From Phycomyces blakesleeanus NRRL 1555(-) (Eukaryota; Mucoromycota; Mucoromycetes; Mucorales; Phycomycetaceae), in contig NW_017265136.1 in assembly GCF_001638985.1 (NCBI RefSeq), positions 1,968,269 through 2,032,268 of the forward strand: DNA of 64,000 nucleotides, written 5' to 3'. Of this stretch, positions 32,001 through 44,913 are shown piece after piece. Within the stretch, counting starts at the first letter, position 1. Every line of letters starts with the position of its first letter. The notes under the pieces were generated by a model, which did not search any database, had not been told where the DNA came from, and saw nothing but the letters and a program-made list of their open reading frames with translations. The position numbers were made by a program, and so were the translations under genes.

Positions 32001-35000
32001 TCACTTGAAAAACAGATCAGTTTATTCGATACCGGCGACTATACAACACTTTTAGAAGCTTATCAAGCAATGGAAGACCTTATCGGAGAGACTTTACCAG
32101 CTTACCTGGATAATCGGCAGTCCAACTGCGAATTATCTTTTGCTGAACTTATGACACGATGTGCATTTGCACGCAAAGTTGTAGAGCAGTGTTTAGTAAT
32201 TCAAGATGTTCTTACCCAGTGCCTTGCTCTGAGAGAACAAGGTGACCAGCTGCGATCTGTTATGATGGAGGCAAATGAATCCGAAGATGATATTTACGGA
32301 GAAGCTGTTCAGAACTTTAAAGACTCTATGTCACACTGGGTGACTGAGGTAGCTGCCAATGTTCCTTACACTGAGGTTCCTTCTTCATTCCAGGACCAGC
32401 AAGACCAAAGAGTTGCTCATGAACGTATACGTACAGCACTTGATCAACAAAATGTGTCACTCTATATGCTCTCCGAGACTCTTGAAGAGCTGTTATCCCA
32501 ACACCGACAAAATCTTTCATTACAGCAGCGTGCCACCCTTGCTCAGGAAGAAATGGCGCGACTCACAGTTTGGATGGATGATCGTACACGTACACTCGAC
32601 AAAACAATTATTGCCACTGAAGGTTTGGTGGCAGAAGACACCTTAGAGCGTCTCGAAAAAGAGCGCAACGGAATTGCCGCCCAGTTATTACAAATGGAGT
32701 ACGATGACCTGGCTAAGGCACGAGAGTGTGTTCGTGTAATAGAGAACGAGATTGACGAAACAAACGCTGTATCAATCGACCGACAGTCTCTTGTAAATGG
32801 TGTAGATGCCTTTGAACAGAGCTATGCTCATCTCAAAGAGCGTTTGGAAGAGAGAGAGAACGAGTTAGTAGTTGGAAAGAAGCGCATACACTGGCAGCGT
32901 GAGTTACAGGAAGCTAATGATACTATTATTGCTGTTGCCGACGCCATTTGGGACTTTATCATCAAGTACGCACGTTACGATACCACACTGGAGAGTCTCC
33001 AACCTCCACCGGATGAAGAAGCTTGGAGAGAGTTGATGGATCGTGTCGCAAATGTATGCTTATTAGGCGTTTTTTCTCCTGAAGGCATTTATAACGAGCT
33101 TGAAAAAGCGTATGAAGCTCAGGACGAGAGTGTTCCGGAAACAATTGAAATTCAGCAAAAGAAAAGAATTCAAGACAAGGACGATTTGGCAGCCCTTACA
33201 GAGTATGCATCCGACCTTATTACCCAGCACAATGATATTGTCGCTTTTCTGAAGCTGGCTCAGCCCTTATTGGAAAACAGCCAAAGTATTCGTAACACAA
33301 TTGTAAAGTACCAACGACGCAATGAAAAAGAAGATGACACAGAGTCGCTTGATTTAAGCGTTATGGAGCTTGAGAAGAATACACATGAACTGTGGGAGAA
33401 CAAAGGCTCAGTAATTACCTATCCTTTGGGACAGTCATGGCTGCAGCTTGAACAGGCACATGAGTGGATTTCAGAGCACAACGATCAAGTCCGCACTTTT
33501 ATTAAACGTGTGTACGATGAACTTTTGGAAAGCACCGAAGATGTTCGTCGTTTGTCCGATTTGTATTGTGACACTACCCATAAGCGACAGCTTCGACTAG
33601 AGTATGAAAAAGAAATCACAGAATTACAACAATGGGTTGAAGCACAGTCTCTCTGCATCCGCCAAAGACATATATCTCTTGATATTGAACAGACTACCGA
33701 CGTCTCCGAACAAGAACTCAATTATCACTCTGAAGCTCATAAAACACTTGCTGCCGATCTTGTTGTATTCGACTCATCAAGACTTGGCCCTCTTAGAGAC
33801 AAAATTGAAGACCTGACTCACTTTAAAGAAGAGGATAACTTGACAAAAAATTTTATGCACCTGAAGGGAAGCTTGGAGCAACTTAATAAGGATGTAACGG
33901 AAGAAACAATCGGCCTAGCTATCATGACAGCACGAAATGACTGGGAGCAGACACTAAGAGCAAGTACAATTTGGATTGAGACAATGAACGAACAACTTCG
34001 TCAGTGCACAGCGCAGAAAAACAAATGGCTTGCACAAGACGATGGTACTGCTGACTGGGCGTCAATGAAACGCCAAGTTGTCTGTTTAGAAGAATGGGAG
34101 GCTGAGTGGTGCGGATTCGAAGGCAAATCTATCACGAAGCACTATGATGCGATTCTAGTTGGTCTTGGTATGCTGAATCGCCCAGTCCCAGAACACGTAC
34201 AGTCGAAAATGGAGACCTATACCCGTGTAACTCGAAAACTCAAAGAGACTATCCAGTCGCGAGCAAAGGAGTTAGTACTTATTGAAGAAAGATGTGCTTG
34301 GGAACAAGACGCTTTAAAAATCTTAAAATCCATTGCTGCTCAGGAGGCAGAATTAAGTGCTTTCGTCGAAGATCAGGCTCGTTGGACACACACCTCAGAC
34401 CACATAGACCCTGTTGTCTTGCGCGCTTCATGGGCTACTCTCAATCAAGTCTGCGCAGCCTATGAGACTACCACAACATCCAAGCTCAAGGCCACTCTTG
34501 AAACACTTCAAGAAACAGCTTCTATTTACACCCCACCCCTGATTTCAGAAACACTTTGGAATAAGCTCCAAGAGGTCGAGGAGGCAAATTCCGCACTTCA
34601 AAAATACCGGGAATTCGCTAATGCCATGGTCGACCAATGCTGCCTTGTTACAGACTTTTTGATTGCAGCGGATGCTTTAGAAGCCACGGCTGACGAAATC
34701 CGGGAAGAGTTTTTGATGGTTGATGAAGTCATTGAGGAGAGCGAGAGACTTGACGAGCTTGAAGCCAAAATTAAAGCTTTAGGTGCTGTTAAAATGCTCG
34801 AGATTCCTTATCCTGTCCGACCTAATCAATTAAATGCTTCCCAAAATGTGCGAGATGACACATCGCATGTAATTATTCGCGATATGTTAAAGATGAAAAT
34901 CGAAAGACTTGTGGGTCTCACCGCTAGTTTGCGCCAACTGTTATTATCACGCGCATCAATGACCAGACGCCAGATAACTCAAGAAGATTATCAACAGCAG

Positions 35001-38000
35001 TTGGAAACTTGTGGTGCCTGGATTGATGCACGACTGAACATAATAAAAACACTGGAGCCCTTAGTTATCCAAGAAACTGTTGATCTTGAAAGTTTACGGC
35101 ACGCAGTTAGTGGTGCCGAGAGCATGGTAGCTTCTATGCAGGGTAATGTCACAATGTTGCATTCGTTGACAGGGGCACTCGAAAAATGTAAGCTTGCATT
35201 AGACGGTGTACAAGGCGATGAAGAAGATGTGCGAAAACAGTTAATGGCCAGTCATACGGCTATGAAGTTGCGCTGGGATAATCTCCAAACCAAGGCTATC
35301 CAGATATCGGAAGAGTTAAATCAGATCTTGATCCCGGCTGAGCACATGAATCGCATAGAAAAACTACTAGACGCATGCTGTAATCTTCAAGAAGAAATGC
35401 AATCCATGGATAGTGGAGCCGTTACAGATGAAAAAATCACAATGTGGCAGCATCAAATCGATCATCTTGAGACACGCGAGTACAACAGCCTCCAAAAACT
35501 ATCGACCGACGGTTTTAAGGGGATAGCATTAGTCCGCCTTCAGCGTGCCAAACAGTTACTTGAACAGGCTGGGGATAAGATTCTTGAGACAAGAGCATCT
35601 TTGACACAACTCTACGATCTCGTCAACCTTAACCGTTTAAGAAACACTCACGCCGAAAGCGCTGTTACAGTGCAACTTCGTATCGATGATGTCCATTCGA
35701 TGATCACTACTGCCCAGAAAAACTTTGGAATTGTACCCGAGTCTTCAGTGGATGCTCGCGCCCAGCAATATCAGGCATTGGTTACTGTTAATCGTGAGAT
35801 CAAGCAACAAATCAGTAATTGCGAAGAAGCCTACGATGATTTGTGTGGATATTATAGCTTTATGCAGATGCAAGGCGAGCAGGGAGTTGCAAAACCAATT
35901 CAAACAAAGGTGGACGATTTATGGACACATGTACGCGAAGAAGCTAGTGCTTTGACATCTTTAGTAGCTCGTCATGCACGCTGGGGCGAGAGCTATGATA
36001 CTTTAGATAGACTACATCATGAACTAAAGCTTGCTGAACGAGAGCTAGAAATAACTGAAAGTAATAATGCAGTCCCGGAAGTATCTGTATTGGATGATGT
36101 GGAGAAGCGCATGCGAGATGTTGGCCGTTCGCTCGAATCTTTAGCTGCAATGACCCAAAATGTGATGGCAATAGACACAGATAATGCAACATTGTATAAC
36201 AAACATCATTCTCAAATTCTTGCTCTCTCTAAAACTGTACGCACAACACTGTCAGATCACAAACTCACACTCGACCGTCTCAGTTTGGCCGAGTCGTTCG
36301 GTCATGATGCTCGTCGACTATGTGGCATGTGCGAAGAGCAACTGTCATTCATTAAGCAGCGTACCATGGCTACACCAGAAATCATTGGTAAAAAAGCCGA
36401 AGCAATCAAACAAATCATCAAAACCTACACCAATGTACTCAATAGCGCGCGCGATATCTATAAGCGATGCAGAGACGAGTTTGAAGGAACCTTAAGCGAA
36501 CAAGCCGATCGTTTGACTAATACCTTACACTACTCACGTTCCGAAGTGAACCGTACTAAGCAACCCCTCGAACGTTTATTGAATGAACTGGATCACACGC
36601 TCAAAACTGAGGACGAATATTGCAAGTCTCTTACAGCTGTTTCGAGACACGCTCAATTGGACGCCGAAGTACACAAGTCCATGGATGATTTCAAGGTCTT
36701 AGTGTCTCGTTATGCTAAGGGTGTGCTATTGCGTAACAAACCTAGCCTATTGCCCGACGTTACAGAATTTCGCCGTAGATATACTCTTGTTGATGAATCA
36801 ATCCAACATTTTTATAGTGTTGGGGGCGAACTCAAGAGTCACCTTCAAAAAACTATTGGTGTCGCACGTATGGCTTCTATTGCACGCAACGTTGATCAGC
36901 GCCATGACGATGTTAAGAAAAAATGGTCCGAGATAAAAATGCTTGCTGATGAAACAAAGATTCGTCTTGAGGAGACTCAAAAACGTCAGAATGCTACTGC
37001 AAAATTGATAGAATGTTCGCGCTATGTCAGTGATCTCAAAGACAGATTGAACACACTTAAATTTGCTGGAAAAAGTGTCGCAGTAGAAGAATTGGAGTTC
37101 AAGGGTCTTATGGAAGAGATTGAAGTCAGTCTCGTTGAAAAAATTGCCGAAGCCGATCGACTTGTGTCTTTAGCCACAGATACTGATAACCATCTCCGAA
37201 AGCAAAAACTCCAGTTAAATGAAGCTATTAAAGAATTGCATAAGCTTGTTACTATCCGCCAACAACAAGCAAAGACTGAGGGAAACATCACATTATTTAT
37301 GGGTATGATTGATCAGATTGATGACCACATCAGCCAACTCTCTCTTGCCATTGACAAAGCTGCACCACACCATGCCGGAGTTACCAACGATCGACTCAAC
37401 AAGCCCGAACTTCATGTTATGTTGCGTACTCTTGTCAACACATTCAAAGCAAGCGAAGCTGTCATAGTTGATCTGCTTGCCAAAGCACGTTCTGAAGCAC
37501 AAAAACAGTTTTTGGATGATAATGCTCGAGTCTCACGCCGCCTGGAGAAAACCGTCGACAAATGGAAAAAGGTCACAGCAGCATCACAGACACGCCAACG
37601 AGAAATCCAAGCCTGTATTCACCAACTTAACAATGAATATTTTGCTAAGCTTGCCACAACCAAAAATTCTCCTCGTACTAAAAACACAACACCTCCCCCA
37701 CAAATGAAGCCAAATGTACCCAGACAAAGTCAAGGTCTTAACGGAAGCATAAATAGTAACGGAACATCGTCTGGGGGTAATCGCCGACCAAGCTTTAAAG
37801 AAACTAGACAAGATAACCGGTCTCTTTCTCCTGGAATGAGTCCAGCAATGCGCCGTTCCCAGACGCCTAATTCTACTCGTTCTCGTGAACGTCAGACTCG
37901 TACTGGATACGTAGCAGACCCTAAGAATGAGTTAGATGTTCAGCTTGGTCGTATCGTCAATGAGAGTCCCTACCAAATGAAGATTAAGATGGTCCAAGGC

Positions 38001-38476
38001 CAGGCTGGAAAATATTGGTTCGGTGATGAGCATCCGCGTCTAGTATATTGTCGTATATTACCCAGTCAACTTGTAATGGTTCGTGTTGGCGGTGGTTGGG
38101 TTGATTTGACCAAATTCTTAAAAGGTATTTATAAAATATCATGAGCATACATTACTCTTTTTTTCTTATAATCGTTTTTTTTTGTACAGATCATGGACAC
38201 CCAGAAGCTATTAAGTCAGACCCTACGACTACTCAATCTTCCTCAGCTTCGATATTGGATAATAAGTCGGGAACTAATACCCCTACACCTATGAACAGAA
38301 GAGTAAGCAACGCAAGCAACGGTGCCCTTGATTCTGCATATGGAAGTGTGTGTTCTACGGGTCAGCTAGATGGCGACAAATATGTACAGACCAATGAAGA
38401 GGGTCGGAAACTTGTGATGAAGATGACTAAAGCTGAGGAAAATGCAAAGATGCCTTTACCGAAAAAGAAGTCGTGA
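29024..38476 (+). CDS. Spectraplakin-like giant: tandem CH, long helical rod, C-terminal GAR
   Basis: Three exons: 29024-29596, 29655-38124 and 38190-38476; phases agree, 3109 residues. I chose the ATG at 29024 (ACCATGAG). Two calponin-homology domains come first (about 67-175, with DLRDGKRLLKLLAVVS; about 245-358, with WRTGLAFCLLIHRHNPLL), the tandem form that binds F-actin. A rod of roughly 2500 residues follows, almost wholly helical, with recurring Trp and acidic/Gln-rich stretches as in divergent spectrin repeats. A Ser/Pro-rich basic linker leads to a GAS2-related domain (about 2946-3015, with YWFGDEHPR and MVRVGGGWVDLTKFL), which binds microtubules; the last intron splits it. The protein should cross-link actin and microtubules. 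No EF-hand or plakin domain is evident. Spectrin repeat number needs profile searching. Confidence 0.88.
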
Positions 38477-39413
38477 ATAGAGAAAACCAATACATTTTTA
38501 TTGGAAGATTCATAATTGTACAAACAGAACAGAAAAAATATACCAAAAACGGCGTAGAGTGCATTGATATTTGGTGATATGTACAGTGTCATAGTCTATC
38601 TTACCCTAAAAAAAACCAGAAACTCAAACCAATAAAAATATACATAAAATGTTCGATATTTGGTACATTTACTATCTTTTCTTTCTTGTCTTTCAAGAAG
38701 AGTACTTTCTCGTTTTACATTATCTTATTGTATTGCTTATAATGTACATTATTCTCATGGTATAATAGTTATTAAGTTCTTTCTTCCTCTAAAAAGTTTG
38801 AAAACTAAAACCTTTATAAAGTTTTATTTTGCGCAGTAGACTGCATTATAGAGCTTGTATTCGGTTTCTCGCTCTTTGATTATGAGGCATCATGTAGTAT
38901 GTATACTAAAAAAAAATCAAATATACTTTGTAGACTCTAAAGATCAACTTACAAGTTGTATATCAAAGGTAGACAAATCTGTACAAATTAGACCTTACAC
39001 AATTTTTTAAAGTATCATTAGAATTAGATAAAAGCATATTGTGTTTTCTTTTTTTCTTTAAAAAAATGACATTCTTTTTATTATTACATACGCAGCTTTC
39101 AAAAGAAAGTTTACTAAAAAAGGAAGTATAATCTGCTTTAGTGAAAGTTCTCCTTAAATTTGTACCCTAGGTTAAAGGGTTTACTAAATGTTGCTGTCAA
39201 AAAGCATAAACTGTGAGAAAATATGGGATATATTGGTTCTTTCTTTTTTTGCAAAGAGGTAATATGATTGGTTGATTAAAATTGTGCAAAAAAGACTGTG
39301 TCTGTTTGTCTACCCTTCATATTTAGTGCATATAAGTATGGTGCAGATAGCAAACGCTCCCTGCTTTCTGCAACGCGTTTTACTCTTCCTTTTCGACTTG
39401 TTCACAGAGTATC
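38477..39413. other. Intergenic region, spectraplakin-like gene to MKT1-like gene
   Basis: AT-rich, no gene supported. It would include the 3' UTR of the giant gene and the MKT1-like promoter; ATATAAG at about 39331 lies some 80 bp upstream of the next ATG and could act as a TATA element. Confidence 0.5.
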
Positions 39414-42344
39414 ATGCCCATTCGCCATTTTGACAGTACGTTTTTATATATAAATCCTCCTTTTTCTAAGTCAGTTTTGTCGCAGTATTTACGGCTGAAA
39501 GACGCCTCATCCAGACATCTGCTATCTCGCAGCTCAAAGAAACCAGGCTTGGTATCGAAGGCAACTACTGGCTCCGAAAGATTCTTGCCAAAGAACCAGC
39601 AGTAGCAGCCTTGGGTGGAATTCCATTCAATCTAAAACACTCAATTGAGCGAGAAATTAAGCACTTCAAGTAAACCAAAAATAGAGACTAGTACACTTCT
39701 TATGAATCTCTTGGAGACTCATCATATATACCTTCAGGGACAACCACATCCAGCCGCTATTTGTATTTCCAGGTTTGTCGATCCTGCGGAAGGACAAACC
39801 ATTTTCCTCGGATGACAATCGACCATCTCACAGGGCTACCGGATGGGAGTTGTATGAAAAAGGCAAAACAGATCTCGCATTAACGCACTGGATTAACAGT
39901 GGGGGTATTCATCCTGCTGATCTACTAAACCAAGTATTTCACATTCTCCATCAACATGGAATTGAGTTTATTCGTGCACCTTATTCTGCTTGGGCTCAAG
40001 TAAAGTATACCCTAAAATTATTCTTAGTGGTATCTGCTTACTTACACAATATGATGTGCTTAGTTGTCCTATATGTATAATCATCCTCGACCTATGGTTT
40101 CTGCTGTTTACGGTGGTTCCGAACTTCTCATGTTTAATGTGGATAAAGTTATTAATGCAGTAGATTTTGAGGTAAGGGATTGTTCTTTACAACTTCTCGA
40201 AAATAAATTAAAATTTATTAATATATTTGATATAGAAAGCTAGTTATACATGGATCAGCAAGAAAACAGTTTTGCAGGATTTACATGTATCAGAAGAGCA
40301 ATTTTTAGATATTTGCATATTAGCCGGTTTTGAATACTGCCCAAGTTTCCCACCTTTCAACACCAACGTTATCAGCTTCTCATTCAAAGGCGTGCATGAC
40401 TTGATTAAGCAACATAAAACAGGATTGAATGCCATTCAATTTTATTCCAACGATCCTACAGTTTCAAAGACAAACTACGTGGATGCGTTTTTCCGCGCAC
40501 GTTGTGCCATTAGATATCATTTGATTATGACTGACGAAGGAGAAGTGAGACCATTAAACGTGGACCAGGCACCAAATGATATTCACGAGCTTATTGGGTA
40601 TCGTTTACCAGATGAACTTTATTATTATCTAATGCATTGTTTGGTGGGACCACAGGTATGACAATTAACGGTGTATATGTAATATATAATTAAATTAACA
40701 CCGGAAAGTGAACTATACAGTCTATCAATACTTTGGTTTCTGGTGTACTTATCGAGAACGCACCTTTGGATAATGGAGAAACGGCAGAATATCGAAATTT
40801 CTTGATCCAACTACTTGATATTCGGACGCAAACATTAAGTTTGTTGACTCAACCATTACATCAATACTACCAAGGCCGCAAGGTAGTCAGCTATTTTTGG
40901 TTTGATCCCAACACAGAACATGTAATGCATCACCACGACGACCACGATCACTCCACAACCAGTAACACGAGTCCATTAAATACGGTCTATGAAATGACGA
41001 GTTCTTGGAATGTGACTAAAGAATTAATAGAAAATGAAAAGGCCGAACAGCATGTAAAGTTTACGATGTCTTTTTTTTAGTTGATATGTTATTACTAGTT
41101 TGATTATAACGTGCGATTAATTTAATAGGGGTCCACAATCGATGTTTCATTCTGTATCCGGGCCACAGAAAACGAAGCCAAAGCTGCAAAGACCGTTTCA
41201 AAACCATCGTCAGGAAAGGTACACAAATAATGATATGTTTAAATAATTGGCTTATGAGTCTATTAACTTACTGCTCCTTTAAAAAATGGTGATAATTCAT
41301 AGATTTTGCATATCAAGGATGAGATTGTAGCCAATGTACTCTGGAAAACTTTGGAGATTCGCGAGTAAGTACATGATAAATTTGTTTTTAATATATATAT
41401 ATATATATATAACATTATATTGTATTATTAACTCAATATGAAGTTTTCTTACTTCTTCCAAACATATTCACACGCCCTGGGGTCGTGCCTTGTCTGTGGC
41501 CCTGACCAACATCTCCAAGACAATGGGGGTGCAGCCTACAATGTCTACTCAGGAGGCTTTTTTGACTGCATTTGAGTTGATCCGTTTTGATGTTCTGACC
41601 AATAAACCGTACAGCAAGACATACTCTACTATTGCTGGAGATGGTAAGTATATCGAAATAGGAGTTGTAATAAACTAACACAGGTGTAGAAAAAGAGCAG
41701 TGTCATATCCGTCTAATTTCACGTGCACTATCTTTGCTGCCCATGGAACTTAAGGTGAGATTGATGATTAATTAAGAGGAATTATATACTTAAATTACAC
41801 ACCTAAATTATGATATATTTTAGAGTGCTCCCTGGTCTGGTCCATTTAATCGGGATCTTTTAGTGTTCAACAGCTTTGTGAAGGCACTTGATCGTAGCTA
41901 TAGAAATTTGTGCGAAATGTTGACTCTTTCGCTCTTCCTCAATAATGGGGTCGTAAAAGAGCAAAAAGATTATTTTGAGATTGCGGATAGGTAAGACAAA
42001 CAGTATATTAATTTAGCCAACTATTTTGACCTTTTGTGATTTCCAACAAAAAAAAATACTCGTTTAGTCTTCCTTACATGTCGGATGCCAATGTTACCCT
42101 CGGACTGGTTACGAAGCATTACCTTGAGCAGATTGTGACTGGCAGAGATCCTGCATCTGCCACCCAGTCTGCAGAAAAGACATTCTTGTCGTGCACTGCA
42201 TTGGCTGCCGATCTTAGGAGGGGTCTCTTGTTCTGGGATGCACTTGTCAAGGGTACCAAGGTTCTTAAGGATGCAGGAAGTTTATCGAATGAGTCCTACC
42301 AAGCCTTTTATCAGGCTAATCAGTGGTTACAGAACAAGTTTTAA
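39414..42344 (+). CDS. MKT1: Mkt1-like post-transcriptional regulator (XPG-fold)
   Basis: Twelve exons: 39414-39435, 39486-39669, 39738-39999, 40064-40171, 40236-40655, 40721-41053, 41129-41218, 41303-41364, 41444-41643, 41684-41754, 41824-41990 and 42068-42344; phases close to give 731 residues. The start MPIRHFD and RLGIEGNYWLRKIL are the Mkt1 version of the XPG/PIN-like N domain, and CILAGFEYCPSFPPFN lies where the nuclease family has its second acidic motif, here largely degenerate, so nuclease activity is unlikely. A C-terminal Mkt1 domain follows. In yeast Mkt1 works with Pbp1 to regulate mRNA 3' ends, including HO mRNA, and affects many quantitative traits. The acceptor of exon 2 has an in-frame alternative 15 bp upstream. 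Identification is by recall of family motifs. Confidence 0.85.
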
Positions 42345-42638
42345 TAGTTCCAAATACATAATGTACATATGTATACATGTAGGAAACTTGAAATTAATGT
42401 ATTTAATCTCCAAAATAACACACTGTTGATGCATGAAGCTTTTTGGCATCAGAGTGATGGAACGGTTGGTAGGTTTCAATTTTTGAAATGAATTCTTATT
42501 TTGTTTGATGGTGCAGTAAACTGCTTTTACCCTGTACTGCGCAGATATAGAACTTCTATTTGACTCGGGCTGACTTGTTTGGTTATAAAATATAAAGCAA
42601 ATCATAACACAAGATCTTCAATAACCTTTTTCTTTCAC

Positions 42639-43169
42639 ATGAAGTTTTGTTTGTCATCCAAATCGTTTCTTTCCTCTCCCCATATACGCCAAATGTTAAC
42701 CAAGACGTCTACATTTTCTCGCTGCAGACATTTCTTAAAGTCTTTACACAACCAGAAACAACCTGGTCTAACTAGCCTGTGCGAGACCACCACAATGGAA
42801 TCTAGTCCGAGCAACAGCCAAGATATTTTACTCAAAATACATAAATCATCAATCTATGTTGATCCAGAAGAGTTTCTTGAACAAGATGCCGAGAACAACA
42901 TCGACCTATGTGAAATACAATCGGTTGTTGGAGTCTATCATATGGAAACAGAGACAGATACAGAAAATACATCTATGCATTGCAGTAGTCCTATAACTAT
43001 ATCATCAATGGACTTTTTAACTGAGATACCAGACGCAGCTGCACCCAGTTCAACTAATGGATATTCTAATTTCTACCTAAAATTACCCAATGGCAATTGG
43101 CAAGTACGCTGTCGAGACCAACACCGTACAATTGTCATGAGCTATGAAGTAGAAGGCTGTATGATTTAA
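42639..43169 (+). CDS. Unknown protein, 176 residues
   Basis: Open frame from an ATG at 42639 (preceding in-frame codons lack an ATG) to TAA at 43167-43169. I do not recognise it. The first 50 residues are rich in Ser, Lys, Arg and Phe and poor in acids, so a mitochondrial presequence is possible. The middle is acidic (PEEFLEQDAENNIDL, METETDTENT), and the end contains a compact segment, YLKLPNGNWQVRCRDQHRTI, that reads like a folded beta-type domain. Normal codon use and loss of low complexity argue for a real gene. It lies 294 bp after the MKT1-like stop on the same strand and faces the F-box gene. Confidence 0.55.
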   Translation: MKFCLSSKSFLSSPHIRQMLTKTSTFSRCRHFLKSLHNQKQPGLTSLCETTTMESSPSNSQDILLKIHKSSIYVDPEEFLEQDAENNIDLCEIQSVVGVYHMETETDTENTSMHCSSPITISSMDFLTEIPDAAAPSSTNGYSNFYLKLPNGNWQVRCRDQHRTIVMSYEVEGCMI

Positions 43170-43471
43170 GTCTTTCACGGTCTATTTTTACCTACCTTTA
43201 CCTTATTTTGGCTGTATATATTATTATACTTCTTGTTTGTTTCTTTTTTTTAAAAAAAAAACTCAATATATATGTATATCTGTATCTGTTTATATGTATT
43301 TTTCAAACCATATAATATTCGTTTCCTCCCTTGTCTCGGTGTTAATCCCAATAAGATCAGTAAATCCCTATGTGTCACTAGATTATTTTCTACTTTATAT
43401 ATAAAAAGGTTCAAATTTATACACAAAAACCTTAAATTGACCCCTTTATTATGATTATTATGCTTATTATT

Positions 43472-43507
<36 letters not shown>

Positions 43508-43527
43508 TTTTTATATTTATATTTATC
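43170..43527. other. Intergenic region between convergent genes with TA array
   Basis: Shared 3' flank of the plus-strand unknown gene and the minus-strand F-box gene. It holds a poly-T/poly-A junction near 43245-43260 and a TA array of about 16 units at 43474-43506. No gene seen. Confidence 0.6.
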
Positions 43528-44913
43528 TTACCACACATCATCATGTTTTTCCCAATATTGAAAATCATGTCCAAAATCGTATTCAAGCCCACTCGGCTCT
43601 TTTACCTTCAAATGGTATACTTCAAGATATTTCCAGCCTTCAAGAGTATTTACGATATTATCATCTCTCTCGTCATTTACTCCAATTGCCAACACTCGGA
43701 GAAGCGGAATCAACCGAGGTAGGGTCTGAAACCTTGTAAGCGGGATATACTCAACCTTCCACACAAATATTTTCAGGCATGGCATAAACCTCCCAAATGA
43801 TTTTTGTAGACCTGATCCCACAACCTGTAATTCGACCAGTTGATTACAATAAGCGTCCATTAGTATATCAAAATCTTCGGAGACCATTGGAATTGTAAGA
43901 ATCAATCGGTTAATTGATGAAGACCAATGTGGTAGTCCACATATCCCAGATATACAAGGTGGCGCAAATACTCGGAGTGCACGGGCTTGGTGCAAATGCT
44001 CGTCTAAACTAAAGTCAGCCGAGTAGGTCAACCGGAGTGTCACCAAATTCTGGATGTGTTTATGCAGCCAGCCATAGTCTGAACAAGGACCGTGCTCGTA
44101 TGTGAGATGTCGTATACTGCGTGGTATATAACTAAAGGTGACCTTGTCTAGTTTACAATATTTGAGGGTTAGGGATTTAAGACAGCCGGTGTTGTTCCTG
44201 TGGTGCTGCATAAGGATACTCCGGACTTGATGGTCCGTTGCTCCGTGTAACCAAAGTTCTTCTAATCCTTCAAAGGATGTACACAAAATTTCACTATGGC
44301 GTGTGCATAACTTCCCAGCTTTAAACGTTCGGAGGTTTCCCAGGACGGGTTTCAGGGCACCGAGTTTTCTTGAAGACATATTGTGAAAAAAATCAGGAAT
44401 CAAGTATATATTCAAGGTCTGGAGTATTGGTGGTTTGGATCTGATGCTAATCAAAGCATTTCCGGTTAGTTGAGTCGCACCGGCCAAAAACAAGTGTTTG
44501 ATGTGGATCGCTTTAACGAGGATCATTTTAAAGATAGTGTCGGTCACCTGGTGGCAGTTGTACAGATTGAGACTGGTCAGATTTTGAGTATCAAGTGTTA
44601 AGTCTCTTAAAACTGGATCTGTCACTAAATTACAGCAGTCCAACCGAGAAAGATCAAGCTTGCGTACAAGCGCACCATAATTGTAAGAAGAATAAAAGCC
44701 ATGATTGTGTTGGAGACTTTGTTTCGCAGTTGCGGTAAACAGGTTACGTATATTGAACAGGTCTTTTTTGTCGCGTAATACAATAGTGTTGTATATTTGT
44801 TTTGAGACAACGTTAAACCAATTGTGGTTGATAGTAAGTAATTTTATAATTTCTTTCTTGGGTAGATAGGACAAAATGTGAAGGATGATTTCAATAGGAA
44901 TCCGATCACCCAT
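43528..44913 (-). CDS. F-box/leucine-rich-repeat protein
   Basis: Single exon of 461 residues from the ATG at 44913-44911; the frame is open further upstream but without another ATG. Residues 4-45 are an F-box (IPIEIILHILSYLPKKEIIK, then NHNWFNVVSKQIY), which would bind Skp1 in an SCF ubiquitin ligase. The remainder has degenerate leucine-rich repeats such as NLTSLNLYNCHQVTD, LQTLNIYLIP and LRTFKAG, which would choose substrates. Such proteins are numerous in Mucoromycota and mostly uncharacterised, so no target can be named. It is divergent from the methionine synthase gene across 974 bp. Confidence 0.85.
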   Translation of the reverse strand: MGDRIPIEIILHILSYLPKKEIIKLLTINHNWFNVVSKQIYNTIVLRDKKDLFNIRNLFTATAKQSLQHNHGFYSSYNYGALVRKLDLSRLDCCNLVTDPVLRDLTLDTQNLTSLNLYNCHQVTDTIFKMILVKAIHIKHLFLAGATQLTGNALISIRSKPPILQTLNIYLIPDFFHNMSSRKLGALKPVLGNLRTFKAGKLCTRHSEILCTSFEGLEELWLHGATDHQVRSILMQHHRNNTGCLKSLTLKYCKLDKVTFSYIPRSIRHLTYEHGPCSDYGWLHKHIQNLVTLRLTYSADFSLDEHLHQARALRVFAPPCISGICGLPHWSSSINRLILTIPMVSEDFDILMDAYCNQLVELQVVGSGLQKSFGRFMPCLKIFVWKVEYIPLTRFQTLPRLIPLLRVLAIGVNDERDDNIVNTLEGWKYLEVYHLKVKEPSGLEYDFGHDFQYWEKHDDVW

